From: Natronomonas halophila
Lineage (GTDB): Archaea > Halobacteriota > Halobacteria > Halobacteriales > Haloarculaceae
Length of the DNA: 64,000 bases
Direction of reading: 5' to 3'
NCBI RefSeq assembly: GCF_013391085.1
Contig: NZ_CP058334.1
Span: 1,302,001-1,366,000, forward strand
Every line of letters begins with the position of its first letter. Position 1 is the first letter of the stretch. The notes under the pieces were generated by a model. That model worked only from the letters and a program-made list of their open reading frames with translations. It was not told the DNA's origin and did no database searches. Position numbers and translations under genes: made by a program. Positions 7,928 through 16,853 of the stretch are shown one piece after another.

Positions 7928-9010
7928 TCATGGTTCGTAGACCACGATAGCGGCGTCGAGGCGGCCATAGGGGATGTCGTAGCGTTCGACCGGTTCCAGC
8001 GGCAGGAATTCCGGTTTCGTCGTGAGCGCAACGGCGCGGTCGACCGGCCCCTCCACCAGTCGGTCGGCGAAGGCCTCGTAGAGGTTCCGCAAATCCTCGT
8101 CGACGCGGACGCCGAACGGGAGGTTCGTGACGACACAATCGGCATCCAGCGTCGCCTCGCGGGCGTCGGCCTCGACGACGGCGATTTCGTCCCCCAGCCC
8201 GGCGGCATCCCGATTCTTTCGGGCACAATCGAGCCACTCCTCGCGCCGGTCGCGGGCCTCGATATCTAGCGTCGATACTCGGAGTTCGTGGGCGTCTCGA
8301 CGCTCAGCGAACGCCTCGGCGTCGTATCGCGGGAGGACGCCGAAAGCCGGGTCGTGGTCGGGACACGGCGGCCGGGCGGTCGCCGCCAGCGCGGCCTCGA
8401 TGGGGATGGTCCCCGACCCGGCCATCGGGTCGATGAGGCTATCGTCTGCCGAATAGCCGGCAATGCGAAGCATCGAGTAGGCCATCGTCGGCCGAATCGG
8501 CGACTCGTGCTCACAGACGCGATACGGACGTTTGTGAAGCGATTCGCCAGTCAAATCCACCGCGAGCGTGAATCGGTCGTCGTAGAGATACGCCTCCAGT
8601 CGAACCGTCGGGTCGTCGAGGTCGACCGGCAGGCGCTCGCCGGTCGCCTCCCGATACTCGTCGATGACCGCCTGCCCGACCCGTTCGCTAACGTCCATAC
8701 TCGTGAACTCGTGGTGGCCGTGGCGCGTGCTGACGACGCCGAAGTCCTCGAAGGGGAGGTGGGTGGCGACGTCGATTTCGCGGGTGCGGTCGTAGACGTC
8801 TTCGAGGTCGTCGATGGAGGCGTCGACCAGCACCTCCATGAATCGGTGGCAGGTCCGCGAGCGGTAGTGGAGGTCGTAGACCGCCTCCCGGTCGGCCTCG
8901 AACTCCACGACGCCGCGGTGGTGGCGCTCGGCGTCGGCGCCGGCGAGTTCGTCGAGTTCGCCGGCCGTCACCGACTCCAGTCCGCCGTTCGTCGTTGCCA
9001 GAAGATGCAC
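7928..9010 (-). CDS. THUMP-domain RNA methyltransferase (COG0116 / Trm14-like)
   Basis: 360 residues with a GTG start (VHLLATTNGGLE). An N-terminal THUMP-type RNA-binding region covers roughly residues 1-150. The C-terminal half is an AdoMet-dependent methyltransferase: motif I DPMAGSGTIPIEAA at about residue 193 and the catalytic motif TNLPFG at about residue 294, in the place of NPPY/NLPY in N2-guanine methyltransferases. Family knowledge: archaeal relatives methylate tRNA (Trm14 at G6, Trm11 at G10) or rRNA. The precise target cannot be chosen from sequence alone. The frame stays open upstream, but the first conserved residues are at the GTG. Confidence 0.85.
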   Translation of the reverse strand: MHLLATTNGGLESVTAGELDELAGADAERHHRGVVEFEADREAVYDLHYRSRTCHRFMEVLVDASIDDLEDVYDRTREIDVATHLPFEDFGVVSTRHGHHEFTSMDVSERVGQAVIDEYREATGERLPVDLDDPTVRLEAYLYDDRFTLAVDLTGESLHKRPYRVCEHESPIRPTMAYSMLRIAGYSADDSLIDPMAGSGTIPIEAALAATARPPCPDHDPAFGVLPRYDAEAFAERRDAHELRVSTLDIEARDRREEWLDCARKNRDAAGLGDEIAVVEADAREATLDADCVVTNLPFGVRVDEDLRNLYEAFADRLVEGPVDRAVALTTKPEFLPLEPVERYDIPYGRLDAAIVVYEP

Positions 9011-9202
9011 ACGCTCGCTTGTGTTGGTGGGAGGAAAAGGGTAGCGTGGCGAGGGTCGGAGCGACCGTAGGGAACGAGAGCCAGAGTTAGCGGAGAAAAC
9101 CATCCAAAACATCTCACAACACCTTGAGAAGTTTTGTGAGTGGTGCGACGAGTGGCACATCGCCACGTAGGGTTCATTTTACTGGCAGTTGATTGTTGCT
9201 CC

Positions 9203-9607
9203 ATGTATGAGGAGACACCAAACAAAGAAGAGATCGACTGGTTAGCCGAGCGGGTGAGAGAGATCTATGACTACGAGAGATTGAAGGATTGTGACATTGA
9301 TTACCTCTATAATCAAGAGTACGGGATGCAGGCTGACGCTAAAATATTTGAGATGTTATTTCCAGACGACGAGAGCGCCCTCCAAGGCCCTATGCGAGCA
9401 TTCATAATGGACGAAGAGAACGCCGACAGAGAAGCACTAACCCAGGCAGAAAGAGTTCGTCTACAAATGCTGAAGAAGGAGGCTGAAATAGAGATTCACC
9501 GCGCTTTTGGACATCGGAAAGAACTCCACCGAAAGCACAGAAGCAAACTTTCTAATGCAGTCTCAGATGCGCTAAGCGCCCTCGAATCGATATTCTCTTG
9601 GGGCTAA
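9203..9607 (+). CDS. Unknown charged protein in an AT-rich islet
   Basis: 134 residues (MYEETPNKEEID...). The middle and C-terminus are rich in Glu, Lys, Arg and His (ERVRLQMLKKEAEIEIHR, GHRKELHRKHRSK), suggesting a helical or coiled-coil protein, with a short hydrophobic end (ALESIFSWG). It is less acidic than the surrounding proteome and uses AT-rich codons such as ATA, AGA and TTA, which neighbours avoid; this points to recent transfer. TTCATTTTAC at 9173-9182 could be its TATA box. The membrane-protein gene follows 57 bp downstream. No family recognised. Confidence 0.65.
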   Translation: MYEETPNKEEIDWLAERVREIYDYERLKDCDIDYLYNQEYGMQADAKIFEMLFPDDESALQGPMRAFIMDEENADREALTQAERVRLQMLKKEAEIEIHRAFGHRKELHRKHRSKLSNAVSDALSALESIFSWG

Positions 9608-9633
9608 TCAGGGATAAGGTGAGGCAGCGAAGG

Positions 9634-9657
9634 TTTTTATCGGTGGTATTCCACCGA
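9634..9657 (+). promoter_or_regulatory. TATA-like box overlapping an 18-bp palindrome
   Basis: TTTTTAT (9634-9640) lies 25-31 bp before the ATG at 9665. It is followed immediately by the perfect inverted repeat TCGGTGG-TATT-CCACCGA (9640-9657), which would cover the transcription start, a normal place for a repressor operator. Confidence 0.5.
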
Positions 9658-9664
9658 AATACAA

Positions 9665-10522
9665 ATGGCGGATAGGGGTGTCAGAGAGCGAGTTGATGAA
9701 GACATCAACAATCGTATAGATACTACAAGAGAACGGATACACTTGTTCTACAGTGCAATCAAACGGATGCCAGAGGGCCCACTACGGGTAGCACGTTGGA
9801 GCAAGAAAAATATATACAAACTCGGAAATGATTTGTCTGCTTTCATAAGCTCGATAGTTATTGTAACACTTCCTATAGGATTTCTATTCATAGGAGGGGC
9901 CGTGCCTATCTTAATATTTGACTTTCCGATCCCCGACTGGTTTGAGACAGTTTTTGGACACTTTAAACTCTTCACAGGAATCGCTTTATTCGCGGTTGCT
10001 GGAATATATGCAGTCAGAACATGGAATCGGATTCGCAATCTACTCACATCACCCGCGGAAGCCAAACAGCCAAGATTTCAGACAGAACAAGATTATGAAA
10101 TAGAGGATTTAGAACATTCAACGGGAAATCAGCTCCAGTTGAAATATCGATACTGGCTCTGGGGAATTCTCTGCCATTTTATTTTCATTACTGTCTTCGA
10201 TAGGCTCCAACAATGGGGATATTCAGTAACAGAGTGGAGATTCCCATACTCCATTCCCTCATTCGTAGGCAGTTTTACAAAAGAGATGAGCGTAATCTGG
10301 ATTGTCGACGGTCTTCGTGCGGTAGCGACTGGACTTACACTTGGTCAAGCAATCGGCATTCTGCTAATCTTCGCTATTCCCGCAGGCCTCATTGCATATG
10401 GTTTACAGATTCACATAGAATACTTGAAATCAAGAGAAGATTGGAATATCATTGATGGGATTTTCGAACTTGGAAAATTACTCTGGACAACTGGCTTCGT
10501 AATAGTTGTATTAGCTTCGTAA
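9665..10522 (+). CDS. Unknown membrane protein in an AT-rich islet
   Basis: 285 residues with an amphipathic, charged N-terminus (about 55 residues) and four or five hydrophobic segments: IVIVTLPIGFLFIGGAVPIL, LFTGIALFAVAGIYAV, WGILCHFIFITVFD, AIGILLIFAIPAGLIAYG and a final LLWTTGFVIVVLAS. No transporter or enzyme signature is recognisable. Codon use is AT-rich, unlike the flanking genes, and matches the upstream 134-residue ORF, so the two probably arrived together. It has its own TATA box and palindrome. A role as membrane effector is only a guess. Confidence 0.7.
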   Translation: MADRGVRERVDEDINNRIDTTRERIHLFYSAIKRMPEGPLRVARWSKKNIYKLGNDLSAFISSIVIVTLPIGFLFIGGAVPILIFDFPIPDWFETVFGHFKLFTGIALFAVAGIYAVRTWNRIRNLLTSPAEAKQPRFQTEQDYEIEDLEHSTGNQLQLKYRYWLWGILCHFIFITVFDRLQQWGYSVTEWRFPYSIPSFVGSFTKEMSVIWIVDGLRAVATGLTLGQAIGILLIFAIPAGLIAYGLQIHIEYLKSREDWNIIDGIFELGKLLWTTGFVIVVLAS

Positions 10523-10719
10523 TATCTTCTTGAATCTCCAGGCGTCACTTGATTATTGACTCAGTATATCACTTCTAATCGTCTATGTTCTCGATATTCA
10601 CGGGAATCGCATGACGGAGCGGACTAGTGGCACGATAGATGCCGAATACACATCCCCGAAAGCCCCGTGTTTATCAGAGGATTCTGAAGATTCGATTATC
10701 GTCCACCATCAAAATCGCC

Positions 10720-11703
10720 CTACACTGCCAACAACAGCACCAGCGCGATCGCAATCCAGAGAATCTTCAGCGCGGTGTTGACCACGACCACCTTCCCACC
10801 GAACTCGGCGCCCCAGATACCGAACTGGAAGGGAATCGACCGCTTGAACGTTGAGACGGTAAAGGAGACGATACCGCCGACGAGCATCGTCGCGACCGCG
10901 GTCCGGGCGGTGAAGATGCCGTCCTCGATGAGCGGTGCAATCGTCAGTGCGCCACTGGTCGTATCGAAGGCGTAGACGACGATGACGGGCACCGCGGCGG
11001 CGGGCAGGCCCGTCAGGCTCTGCAGGGGGTCGGCTGCCCCACCAGTCATCGACTGGATGTCGTAGTAGGTCGTCGCCACGACGACGAGCGTGTAGACGAC
11101 CGCAAGTCGGGGCAGAATCTCCCACGTCTTTTCGAGGGCCGACCGGACGGCCTCGCGAATCTTCTCTTCGGCAGTCTCCGCGTCGCCGCCGTCGGGGCGG
11201 GCCTCGGGGTCGGATTCGACCACCGTGTCGGGATTCACGTTCCGGTCGGAGAGCAACACCGCACCCGCGAGGACGCCCGTGATGGTAATCGCCAGCGAGA
11301 CGCCTGCACGGACGCCGACGTACAGCAGGCCGACCCGGAGTCCGAGAATCGGGATGAGCACCGGCGCGTAGAAGGTGAAGATGTGCTGGACGAAGCCGAA
11401 GAAGGTGTTGATGGTGACAGCGACGAGCGTCGCCCGGTCGTCGAGCAGCCCCGAATCGCGGTATTCGGCGAGCATCCCGTAGCCCGCCGTCGTGGAGGCC
11501 GCCGTCGTCAGGATGGCGCTGCCCACCTCGTCGGGCAGGTTCGCCGGCCGCGTCAGCGGCTTGGAGAGCGCCGCGATGTACTGGATGGCGCCGAAGGCGA
11601 CGAGAATGTTGGCGAAGGCGACACCGCCCGCGATGGCGAGGGCGATACCCAGAATACGGGGTAGCACCTCGCCGACGAGCAGGCTCCCGAGCGACGGGTC
11701 CAT
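10720..11703 (-). CDS. Nucleoside-recognition (Gate) domain membrane protein
   Basis: 327 residues with about eight hydrophobic segments in two blocks separated by a charged loop (ESDPEARPDGGDAETAEEK). The first block contains the pattern LTTAASTTAGYGMLAEY, the second AFDTTSGALTIAPL and GGIVSFTVSTFKRSIPF, matching the paired Gate/nucleoside-recognition domain proteins of archaea. Such proteins are annotated as putative transporters of nucleosides or related solutes, but none is characterised in this group. The AT-rich islet lies directly downstream. The start ATG at 11703 precedes a short hydrophilic N-terminus. Confidence 0.72.
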   Translation of the reverse strand: MDPSLGSLLVGEVLPRILGIALAIAGGVAFANILVAFGAIQYIAALSKPLTRPANLPDEVGSAILTTAASTTAGYGMLAEYRDSGLLDDRATLVAVTINTFFGFVQHIFTFYAPVLIPILGLRVGLLYVGVRAGVSLAITITGVLAGAVLLSDRNVNPDTVVESDPEARPDGGDAETAEEKIREAVRSALEKTWEILPRLAVVYTLVVVATTYYDIQSMTGGAADPLQSLTGLPAAAVPVIVVYAFDTTSGALTIAPLIEDGIFTARTAVATMLVGGIVSFTVSTFKRSIPFQFGIWGAEFGGKVVVVNTALKILWIAIALVLLLAV

Positions 11704-11748
11704 CGGCGGAAGGAAGGGCCGCCGGCAGGGAAACGGTTTCCCTTCCGG

Positions 11749-12396
11749 TCAGTCGTGGGTGTCGAAGGCCCGCCAGTAGTCGGAGTCGTCCGGGATGCCT
11801 CGGGTCCGGAGTTCGGCGCTGTCGGCGCCCTCCCGGACCTCGATGCGGCCGTCGCAGAACTGGCTGGCGGTGCTGATGGTGCGGTCGTCGTGCATTCCGG
11901 GGTCGATGAGGAACAGGCCGATGCCGCCGGTCTTGCCGATGCGACCCGCCAGCGTGTGGACGAACCGCGAGGCGGTCTGCAGGTCGCTGAAGGAAAGCAG
12001 CGTCGACAGCGAGAAGACGCCGGTTCGGACCCGCTTGATATCCTCGCTGGCGAACTTCCGGTAGGCGTCCGAAAACCGGATGCCGATACCAGTGAGGTCC
12101 TCGGGGCCGGAGACCGACAGCACCCGCGCCTCCGCGACATCGCCGCTGCCGTCCGTACAGTCGACGATGGAGAGTGTATCCGGGCCGACGTCGGCCCCGG
12201 AGTCCCGGTAATCCCGGACCAGTCGCTCGGCGCTTTTGTTCGTCGTCACGACGATGGCGCCCTCGCCGTTTGGACTGCGAATCATCCGGCTGGCGAGGTC
12301 GCGGACGCCGCCGTGTGTCGGCCCCGCCACCAGCAGACTCGTCCCGGGAGCGATATCCGGCAGCGGGAGGTCCGGAAAGACGTAGTCGTCGCTCAT
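11749..12396 (-). CDS. DUF7504-type RecA-like signalling protein
   Basis: 215 residues resembling a shortened RAD55/KaiC-like core: LLVAGPTHGGVRDLASRMI near the N-terminus sits where the Walker A loop should be but lacks the GKS/T residues, and GGIGLFLIDPGMHDD is the Walker B-like strand. A paralog lies at 31660-32292; the two share the blocks LTGIGI/LTGLGI and DPGMHDD/DPGAHDD. The gene starts with ATG inside the stop of the receiver-GAF gene (ATGA), preceded by a Shine-Dalgarno-like GAGGTGA at 12403-12409. Halobacterial proteins of this type often sit next to two-component genes, so a role in signal transduction is inferred. Confidence 0.7.
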   Translation of the reverse strand: MSDDYVFPDLPLPDIAPGTSLLVAGPTHGGVRDLASRMIRSPNGEGAIVVTTNKSAERLVRDYRDSGADVGPDTLSIVDCTDGSGDVAEARVLSVSGPEDLTGIGIRFSDAYRKFASEDIKRVRTGVFSLSTLLSFSDLQTASRFVHTLAGRIGKTGGIGLFLIDPGMHDDRTISTASQFCDGRIEVREGADSAELRTRGIPDDSDYWRAFDTHD

Positions 12397-13262
12397 GCGG
12401 TCTCACCTCGGGCCTGCTGCTGGAGTTCCATGCCGGCGATGGCTTCGTCGGCCAGCGTCGAGAGCAGTTCGCGGTTCCGCTCGGAGAAGGACCGCGGTTC
12501 GGAATCGTACAGACAGAAGGTGCCGATGGCGTGGCCCTCGCTGGTGACGAGCGGCGCGCTGGCGTAGAAACCGATGTCAGCCTCGATGAGCCCCTCGTTC
12601 CCCTCGAACCTGGGGTCCGCCTGCACGTCCTCGATGACCGTCACGTCGTGGTCGAGCAGCGCGTACGTACAGATGGTCTCTTCGCGGTCGATTCGGCCGA
12701 ACGACCGACCGCGACAGGCGACGAACTGCTCCTCGTGGGCATCGACGAGGCCGACCGCCGCCGCTTCGAGGTCGAACAGTTCGGTCGCGATTTCGGTCAG
12801 TCGGTCGACGGAGTCGCTGAATGCGCCCGGGTTCTTCGCGTACGGTTCGAGGGCCTCGATTCGCGCCTGCTCGTCGTCGGGCAAGGGATAGGCCGTCTGA
12901 GTTCGACTGACGGCGCTGAACTCGACGAAATCCACGACACCATCCGGGCCCGCCTCCTTGGGGAGGTATTCGACGACGACATCGCCGAACGCCTCGGTAT
13001 CGATTTCGGCGAACGACGCGTCAGTATAGAGCGCACAGGCCGCATCCGGCGACGTATTCCGTGCGTGCTCGACGAGTTCCAGCCCCGTGCCGTCGGGCAG
13101 TTCGTGTTCGGTGACGAGACAATCGACCGGCCCCCACGAGTCGAGCGTGTCGCTCGCTTCCGCGAGGGACTCCGCCTCCCGAACCGTATATCCGGCATCC
13201 CCCAGAGCCTCCCGAACGGCGGTCCTGTCGCCGGGAGACGGGTCGGCACAGAGAATCTTCAT
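12393..13262 (-). CDS. Receiver-like plus GAF domain protein
   Basis: 289 residues. Residues 1-115 look like a response-regulator receiver (MKILCADPSPGDRTAVREAL, then DCLVTEHELPDGTGLEL). The usual phospho-acceptor Asp at the end of strand 3 appears to be Glu (TEHELPDG), so the domain may be constitutively active or unable to be phosphorylated. Residues ~135-285 form a GAF domain (FDLEAAAVGLVDAHEEQFVACRG, FYASAPLVTSEGHAIGTFCLYD). There is no kinase or DNA-binding domain. It overlaps by ATGA with the downstream DUF7504 gene, and the two probably work in one sensory pathway. The ligand is unknown. Confidence 0.78.
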   Translation of the reverse strand: MKILCADPSPGDRTAVREALGDAGYTVREAESLAEASDTLDSWGPVDCLVTEHELPDGTGLELVEHARNTSPDAACALYTDASFAEIDTEAFGDVVVEYLPKEAGPDGVVDFVEFSAVSRTQTAYPLPDDEQARIEALEPYAKNPGAFSDSVDRLTEIATELFDLEAAAVGLVDAHEEQFVACRGRSFGRIDREETICTYALLDHDVTVIEDVQADPRFEGNEGLIEADIGFYASAPLVTSEGHAIGTFCLYDSEPRSFSERNRELLSTLADEAIAGMELQQQARGETA

Positions 13263-13390
13263 ATACCTCGCTTGGAGGTTGCCACGAAAAGCCTGACGGA
13301 GGTTTCACGGCTAATAGTGGGTCTCCGACCCGAAAAGGGCCGGCAGGAACCGCCGACACCGCTATGGGGGGGCGCCAACACGAGTGCCGC

Positions 13391-14344
13391 ATGGACGTTT
13401 CGGAGGCGGCCGAGACCGCCGAATCGGTCCTCGAATCGGTCTCGGGCGCCGTCATCACGCGGGAGTCGTTCCTCGAAACACTCGTCACCGGCGTCGTCGC
13501 CGGCGGCCACGTCCTGCTGGAGGACGTCCCCGGCACCGGCAAGACGCTGACCGCACAGTCGCTGGCGACCGCGCTCGGTCTGGAGTTCTCGCGAGTGCAG
13601 TTCACCCCCGACCTCCTGCCGGCGGACGTGACCGGTTCGTACGTCTACAACGAACGGGACAGTTCCTTCGAGTTCCGCGAGGGGCCGGTCTTCGCGAACG
13701 TCGTGCTGGCCGACGAAATCAACCGCGCGCCGCCGAAGACACAGGCCGCCCTGCTCGAAGCGATGTCCGAAGAGCAGGTCACCGTCGACGGGACCACCCA
13801 CCACCTGCCGGACCCCTTCATCGTGCTGGCGACGATGAATCCCGTCGAACAGGAGGGCACCTTCCCGCTACCGGAGGCCCAGCGGGACCGCTTCTGGCTG
13901 AAATCCTCCATCGGCTACCCCGAACCCGACCGCGAACGGGAGTTGCTCGACCGCCGGGCCGAACGCGAGACGAGCACGCCCTCCGCCTGGAAGGTACTCT
14001 CGCCCGATGCCGTCCGGGAGTTACAGGCCGTCCCCGAGACGGTCTCGGTCGATTCGGACCTCCGCGGCTACATGACCGAACTCGTCCAGCGCACCCGGCG
14101 CCACGAGGCCGTCGAGGTGGGCGTCTCACCCCGCGGCCTCCAGCGGCTTTTCGAACTCGCCCGTGCCCACGCGACCATCGAGGGCCGCGCGTACGTCATC
14201 CCCGCCGATATCGAGCGCGTCGCCGTTCCCACCCTCTCCCATCGGCTCGTCCTCACGCCGGAAGCCCGCGTCGGCGCGACCGACCCGGCCGACGTCATCG
14301 AGTCCGTCTTCGAGTCGGTTCCCGCGCCGACGGTTCAGCGATAG
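13391..14344 (+). CDS. moxR: MoxR-family AAA+ ATPase
   Basis: 317 residues. Walker A is DVPGTGKT (about residues 46-53) and Walker B is VVLADEINRAPPKTQAALLEAM; the sensor block ATMNPVEQEGTFPLPEAQRDRF is typical for MoxR. The ATG at 13391 (MDVSEAAETA) is preferred to an upstream GTG. Family knowledge: a chaperone-like ATPase that helps assemble or activate partners, usually with DUF58 and VWA or transglutaminase proteins. Here those partners are encoded on the opposite strand and the gene converges on their operon with 17 bp between the stops, an inverted version of the usual arrangement. Confidence 0.92.
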   Translation: MDVSEAAETAESVLESVSGAVITRESFLETLVTGVVAGGHVLLEDVPGTGKTLTAQSLATALGLEFSRVQFTPDLLPADVTGSYVYNERDSSFEFREGPVFANVVLADEINRAPPKTQAALLEAMSEEQVTVDGTTHHLPDPFIVLATMNPVEQEGTFPLPEAQRDRFWLKSSIGYPEPDRERELLDRRAERETSTPSAWKVLSPDAVRELQAVPETVSVDSDLRGYMTELVQRTRRHEAVEVGVSPRGLQRLFELARAHATIEGRAYVIPADIERVAVPTLSHRLVLTPEARVGATDPADVIESVFESVPAPTVQR

Positions 14345-14361
14345 CGAGAAGCGGCACCGGG

Positions 14362-15636
14362 CTACCGCATCGCCAACCCGAGCGCGACGACGCCCGAAAG
14401 CAACAGCGCTCCGCCAAGACCGGGGTCGGCCGCCGGCACCCTGCCCGAAAGCGCCACCACAGCGACCGCGCCGACGCCGACGGCGCTGGCCGTCACGCCG
14501 ATACGGGCGAGTTCCGTCCGCGGCGGTGGCTCGATTCCCTCCGTCGGCGCGAGCAACACCCACGCCAGCACCGCGAGCGACCCGGCAAGGGCTGTCACGG
14601 GCGCCGACTCCCCCGCAAGTGCGACGGCGACCAGCAAACAGCCGACGCCGACCCCGGCCGGCCGCCCGGCAACCGCGCGGCCGAGAACCGGCGTCCGAAT
14701 CGGGACGACGAGCGCCAGTGCCAGTCCCGCGAGCGTCACCGCCGCGACGAAGGACCGAGCGGCGTCGCCCGGTGCCGTCTCCGCAATCGCGCCGACCGCA
14801 CCGCTTGCGGGCGGCACTCCGGCGAGTATCAGCCGAACGAGAACACCTCCATCGAACGCGACGACGACAGCGAGCACCGTCGGGCCGGTCGCCACCGCCG
14901 CCCACATCGGCGGCCGTCGGTATCGGTGGTCCGTCGCCGCGACGGTTGCGGCGAGTGCGGTCGCCAACAACGCCATCGTCGCCGCCCACACCAGAGCGTA
15001 GGCGAGCGGCGCCGTTGCCACGATACCGGCGAGCAGCGCGTCGATGTTCGCGCCGTCCGCGGCCAGCATGGCCGCCCCGCCCGCCAGCGCGCCCGCCGGA
15101 GCGATGGTGAGCAGCAACGGCGGAAGGTCGGCATCCCGCCAGCCGCCGACCGCGACGGCGCCGGCACCGGCCGCGAGGATGCCAGGGACGACCAGAGCCA
15201 CGAACCCGGGGCCGAGCCACGTAAGGCGGGCGCCGAGCAGGCTCCCCGCGGGTTGTGCCGAGGCGACCGATACCGCGAACCAGCCGACCGGAAGCAGACA
15301 CAGCGCCGCCCACGCGCCGACGAGCGCGCCGACCGAGCCGCGCTGCCCGTCGCCGACCGCTGCGGCGAGACAGCCAGCGAGGCCGATAGCGGCCACCAGT
15401 GCCGCGAGGGTTCCGGCCGCCGTCGCGGCGCTCGGCGCGCCGAAGGCTGCCAGCAGAACCGCCGCCGAAAGCGCCAGACTCGCCGCCGCGGTCCCGGCAG
15501 TCCCGCGGTTGGCACCCCACGCGGCGACCGCACCGAGACCGCCAGCGGCGATGGCCGGGAGCGGCACACCGAGCAGCAGTACCGCGCCGACCGCCGCGAG
15601 CGTCCCCGCGGCGGCCGTAATCCGCCTCACGTCCAC
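14362..15636 (-). CDS. Polytopic membrane protein of the MoxR-DUF58 cluster
   Basis: 424 residues, about 50% Ala/Gly/Val/Leu, with 12 or more predicted membrane spans and very few charged loops (one RYRRPP, one PTEGIEPPPRTELAR). It starts with GTG inside the 3' end of the DUF58 gene (10-bp overlap) and is the last gene of the operon. Similar hydrophobic proteins (DUF7519-like) accompany haloarchaeal DUF58/transglutaminase genes, but no activity is known. The extreme GC and Ala content makes homology weak to judge; the gene is supported mainly by overlap and position. Confidence 0.65.
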   Translation of the reverse strand: MDVRRITAAAGTLAAVGAVLLLGVPLPAIAAGGLGAVAAWGANRGTAGTAAASLALSAAVLLAAFGAPSAATAAGTLAALVAAIGLAGCLAAAVGDGQRGSVGALVGAWAALCLLPVGWFAVSVASAQPAGSLLGARLTWLGPGFVALVVPGILAAGAGAVAVGGWRDADLPPLLLTIAPAGALAGGAAMLAADGANIDALLAGIVATAPLAYALVWAATMALLATALAATVAATDHRYRRPPMWAAVATGPTVLAVVVAFDGGVLVRLILAGVPPASGAVGAIAETAPGDAARSFVAAVTLAGLALALVVPIRTPVLGRAVAGRPAGVGVGCLLVAVALAGESAPVTALAGSLAVLAWVLLAPTEGIEPPPRTELARIGVTASAVGVGAVAVVALSGRVPAADPGLGGALLLSGVVALGLAMR

Positions 15637-16853
15637 GTCTCGAACACCTCCGCGACGGCGCGTTCGAGCGGCGCCTCGACGTCCCAGTCGACGACCCGGA
15701 TGCCGGCCCCCGAGAGCCGGTCCAGCCGTCCGGCGCGCTCGGCGCGTTCGATGACCGCACCCGGAGAATCACCGCCGATGGCGGGCGATAGCAGGCCGAT
15801 ATCGCCGCCGCTGCCGTGGACCGACTCGACGAACTCGACCGGCCGGTCGTCGAGGCAGGGCGAAAGCAGCACGACCCGACCCGTTCGACGAAGCCGCTCG
15901 GGAAGGCCGCCATCGGCCGTTGGTACCTCCGTCGGAGCGGAAACCTCGCCGTCACCCCACGGGAACGCGCCGTGTCGGTCGAGGAGTCGGCGGACCCGCT
16001 CGCGGTGCGGGCGTCCGCTTCCGGGCGGCACCGCGACCGGCGACTCCGGATACAGGCCGATACCGACCTCGATGCCACGGTTCGTCAGCGCCGCCGCCAA
16101 CCGCTCGGCGGCGTCCGCACAGTAGGCCACCGCGGTCGGTTCGGCGGCGCCGCCCCGGACCGCACACAGCGGGCGCGCGTCCACGAGCAGGTGCAGCGAC
16201 TCGGGGGCGTCCTCGCGGAACTCGACGGTCGTCAACTCCCCGGAGCGGGCGAATCGGCGCCAGTCGATACGCCGCTGGGAATCCGAGGGCCGGTATTCAC
16301 GCACCGAGTGGAACTCGACGCCGCTGCCGGCAGTGTCGCTGCTCCGGTCGCCGGCCCGTCGGCGCACCGTCGGTCGCAGCGACAGCGGTCGGCTCTCGGG
16401 CCGACACCGAAACGTCGTTTCGACGGCCTCGGAGACCGACGCGTCGGCCGTCAGCCCCCGCGACGTGACCGTCACGTCGCCGAACGCGTACGTCCCGCGG
16501 CGAGCGACGACAGTGTATTCCAGCGTCGCCGTCGCCCCCGAGGGCAGGCGCACGCTCGTCTCAGTCGCGTCCAGCGCGCCGATAGCCGACGGCAGGTCGT
16601 CGGCGATATGGCAGTCGGCTATCGACCGCCCCTCGTTGGTGACCGCAACGCGGACGGTCACCCGCTCGCCGAGTTCGGGCGAGTCCGTCGAGAGCGTTCG
16701 CGAGACCGAGACGCTGGGCGTCCGCGGCGCCGTCAGCGACCCGGCAGCGAGGCCGGCAAGCGGTACCGCCGCGAGCAGAACGACGGCCGGCCGCCCGACG
16801 AACGCACCCACGCCGGCGATGCCGAGCGCCGCCGCGAGCAGGCCACTCCTCAT
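15627..16853 (-). CDS. DUF58 domain membrane-anchored protein
   Basis: 408 residues. Two N-terminal hydrophobic segments (about 1-45) are followed by an Ig-like beta region and then the DUF58 signature SVREYRPSDSQRRIDWRR at about residues 183-200, with a VWA-like C-terminal half (LHLLVDARPLCAVRG, RVVLLSPCLDDRPVEF). Family knowledge: works with MoxR ATPases, function unclear. The start at 16853 overlaps the stop of the upstream gene (ATGA) and has a GGAGGGG Shine-Dalgarno-like sequence 5' of it. Confidence 0.88.
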   Translation of the reverse strand: MRSGLLAAALGIAGVGAFVGRPAVVLLAAVPLAGLAAGSLTAPRTPSVSVSRTLSTDSPELGERVTVRVAVTNEGRSIADCHIADDLPSAIGALDATETSVRLPSGATATLEYTVVARRGTYAFGDVTVTSRGLTADASVSEAVETTFRCRPESRPLSLRPTVRRRAGDRSSDTAGSGVEFHSVREYRPSDSQRRIDWRRFARSGELTTVEFREDAPESLHLLVDARPLCAVRGGAAEPTAVAYCADAAERLAAALTNRGIEVGIGLYPESPVAVPPGSGRPHRERVRRLLDRHGAFPWGDGEVSAPTEVPTADGGLPERLRRTGRVVLLSPCLDDRPVEFVESVHGSGGDIGLLSPAIGGDSPGAVIERAERAGRLDRLSGAGIRVVDWDVEAPLERAVAEVFETWT

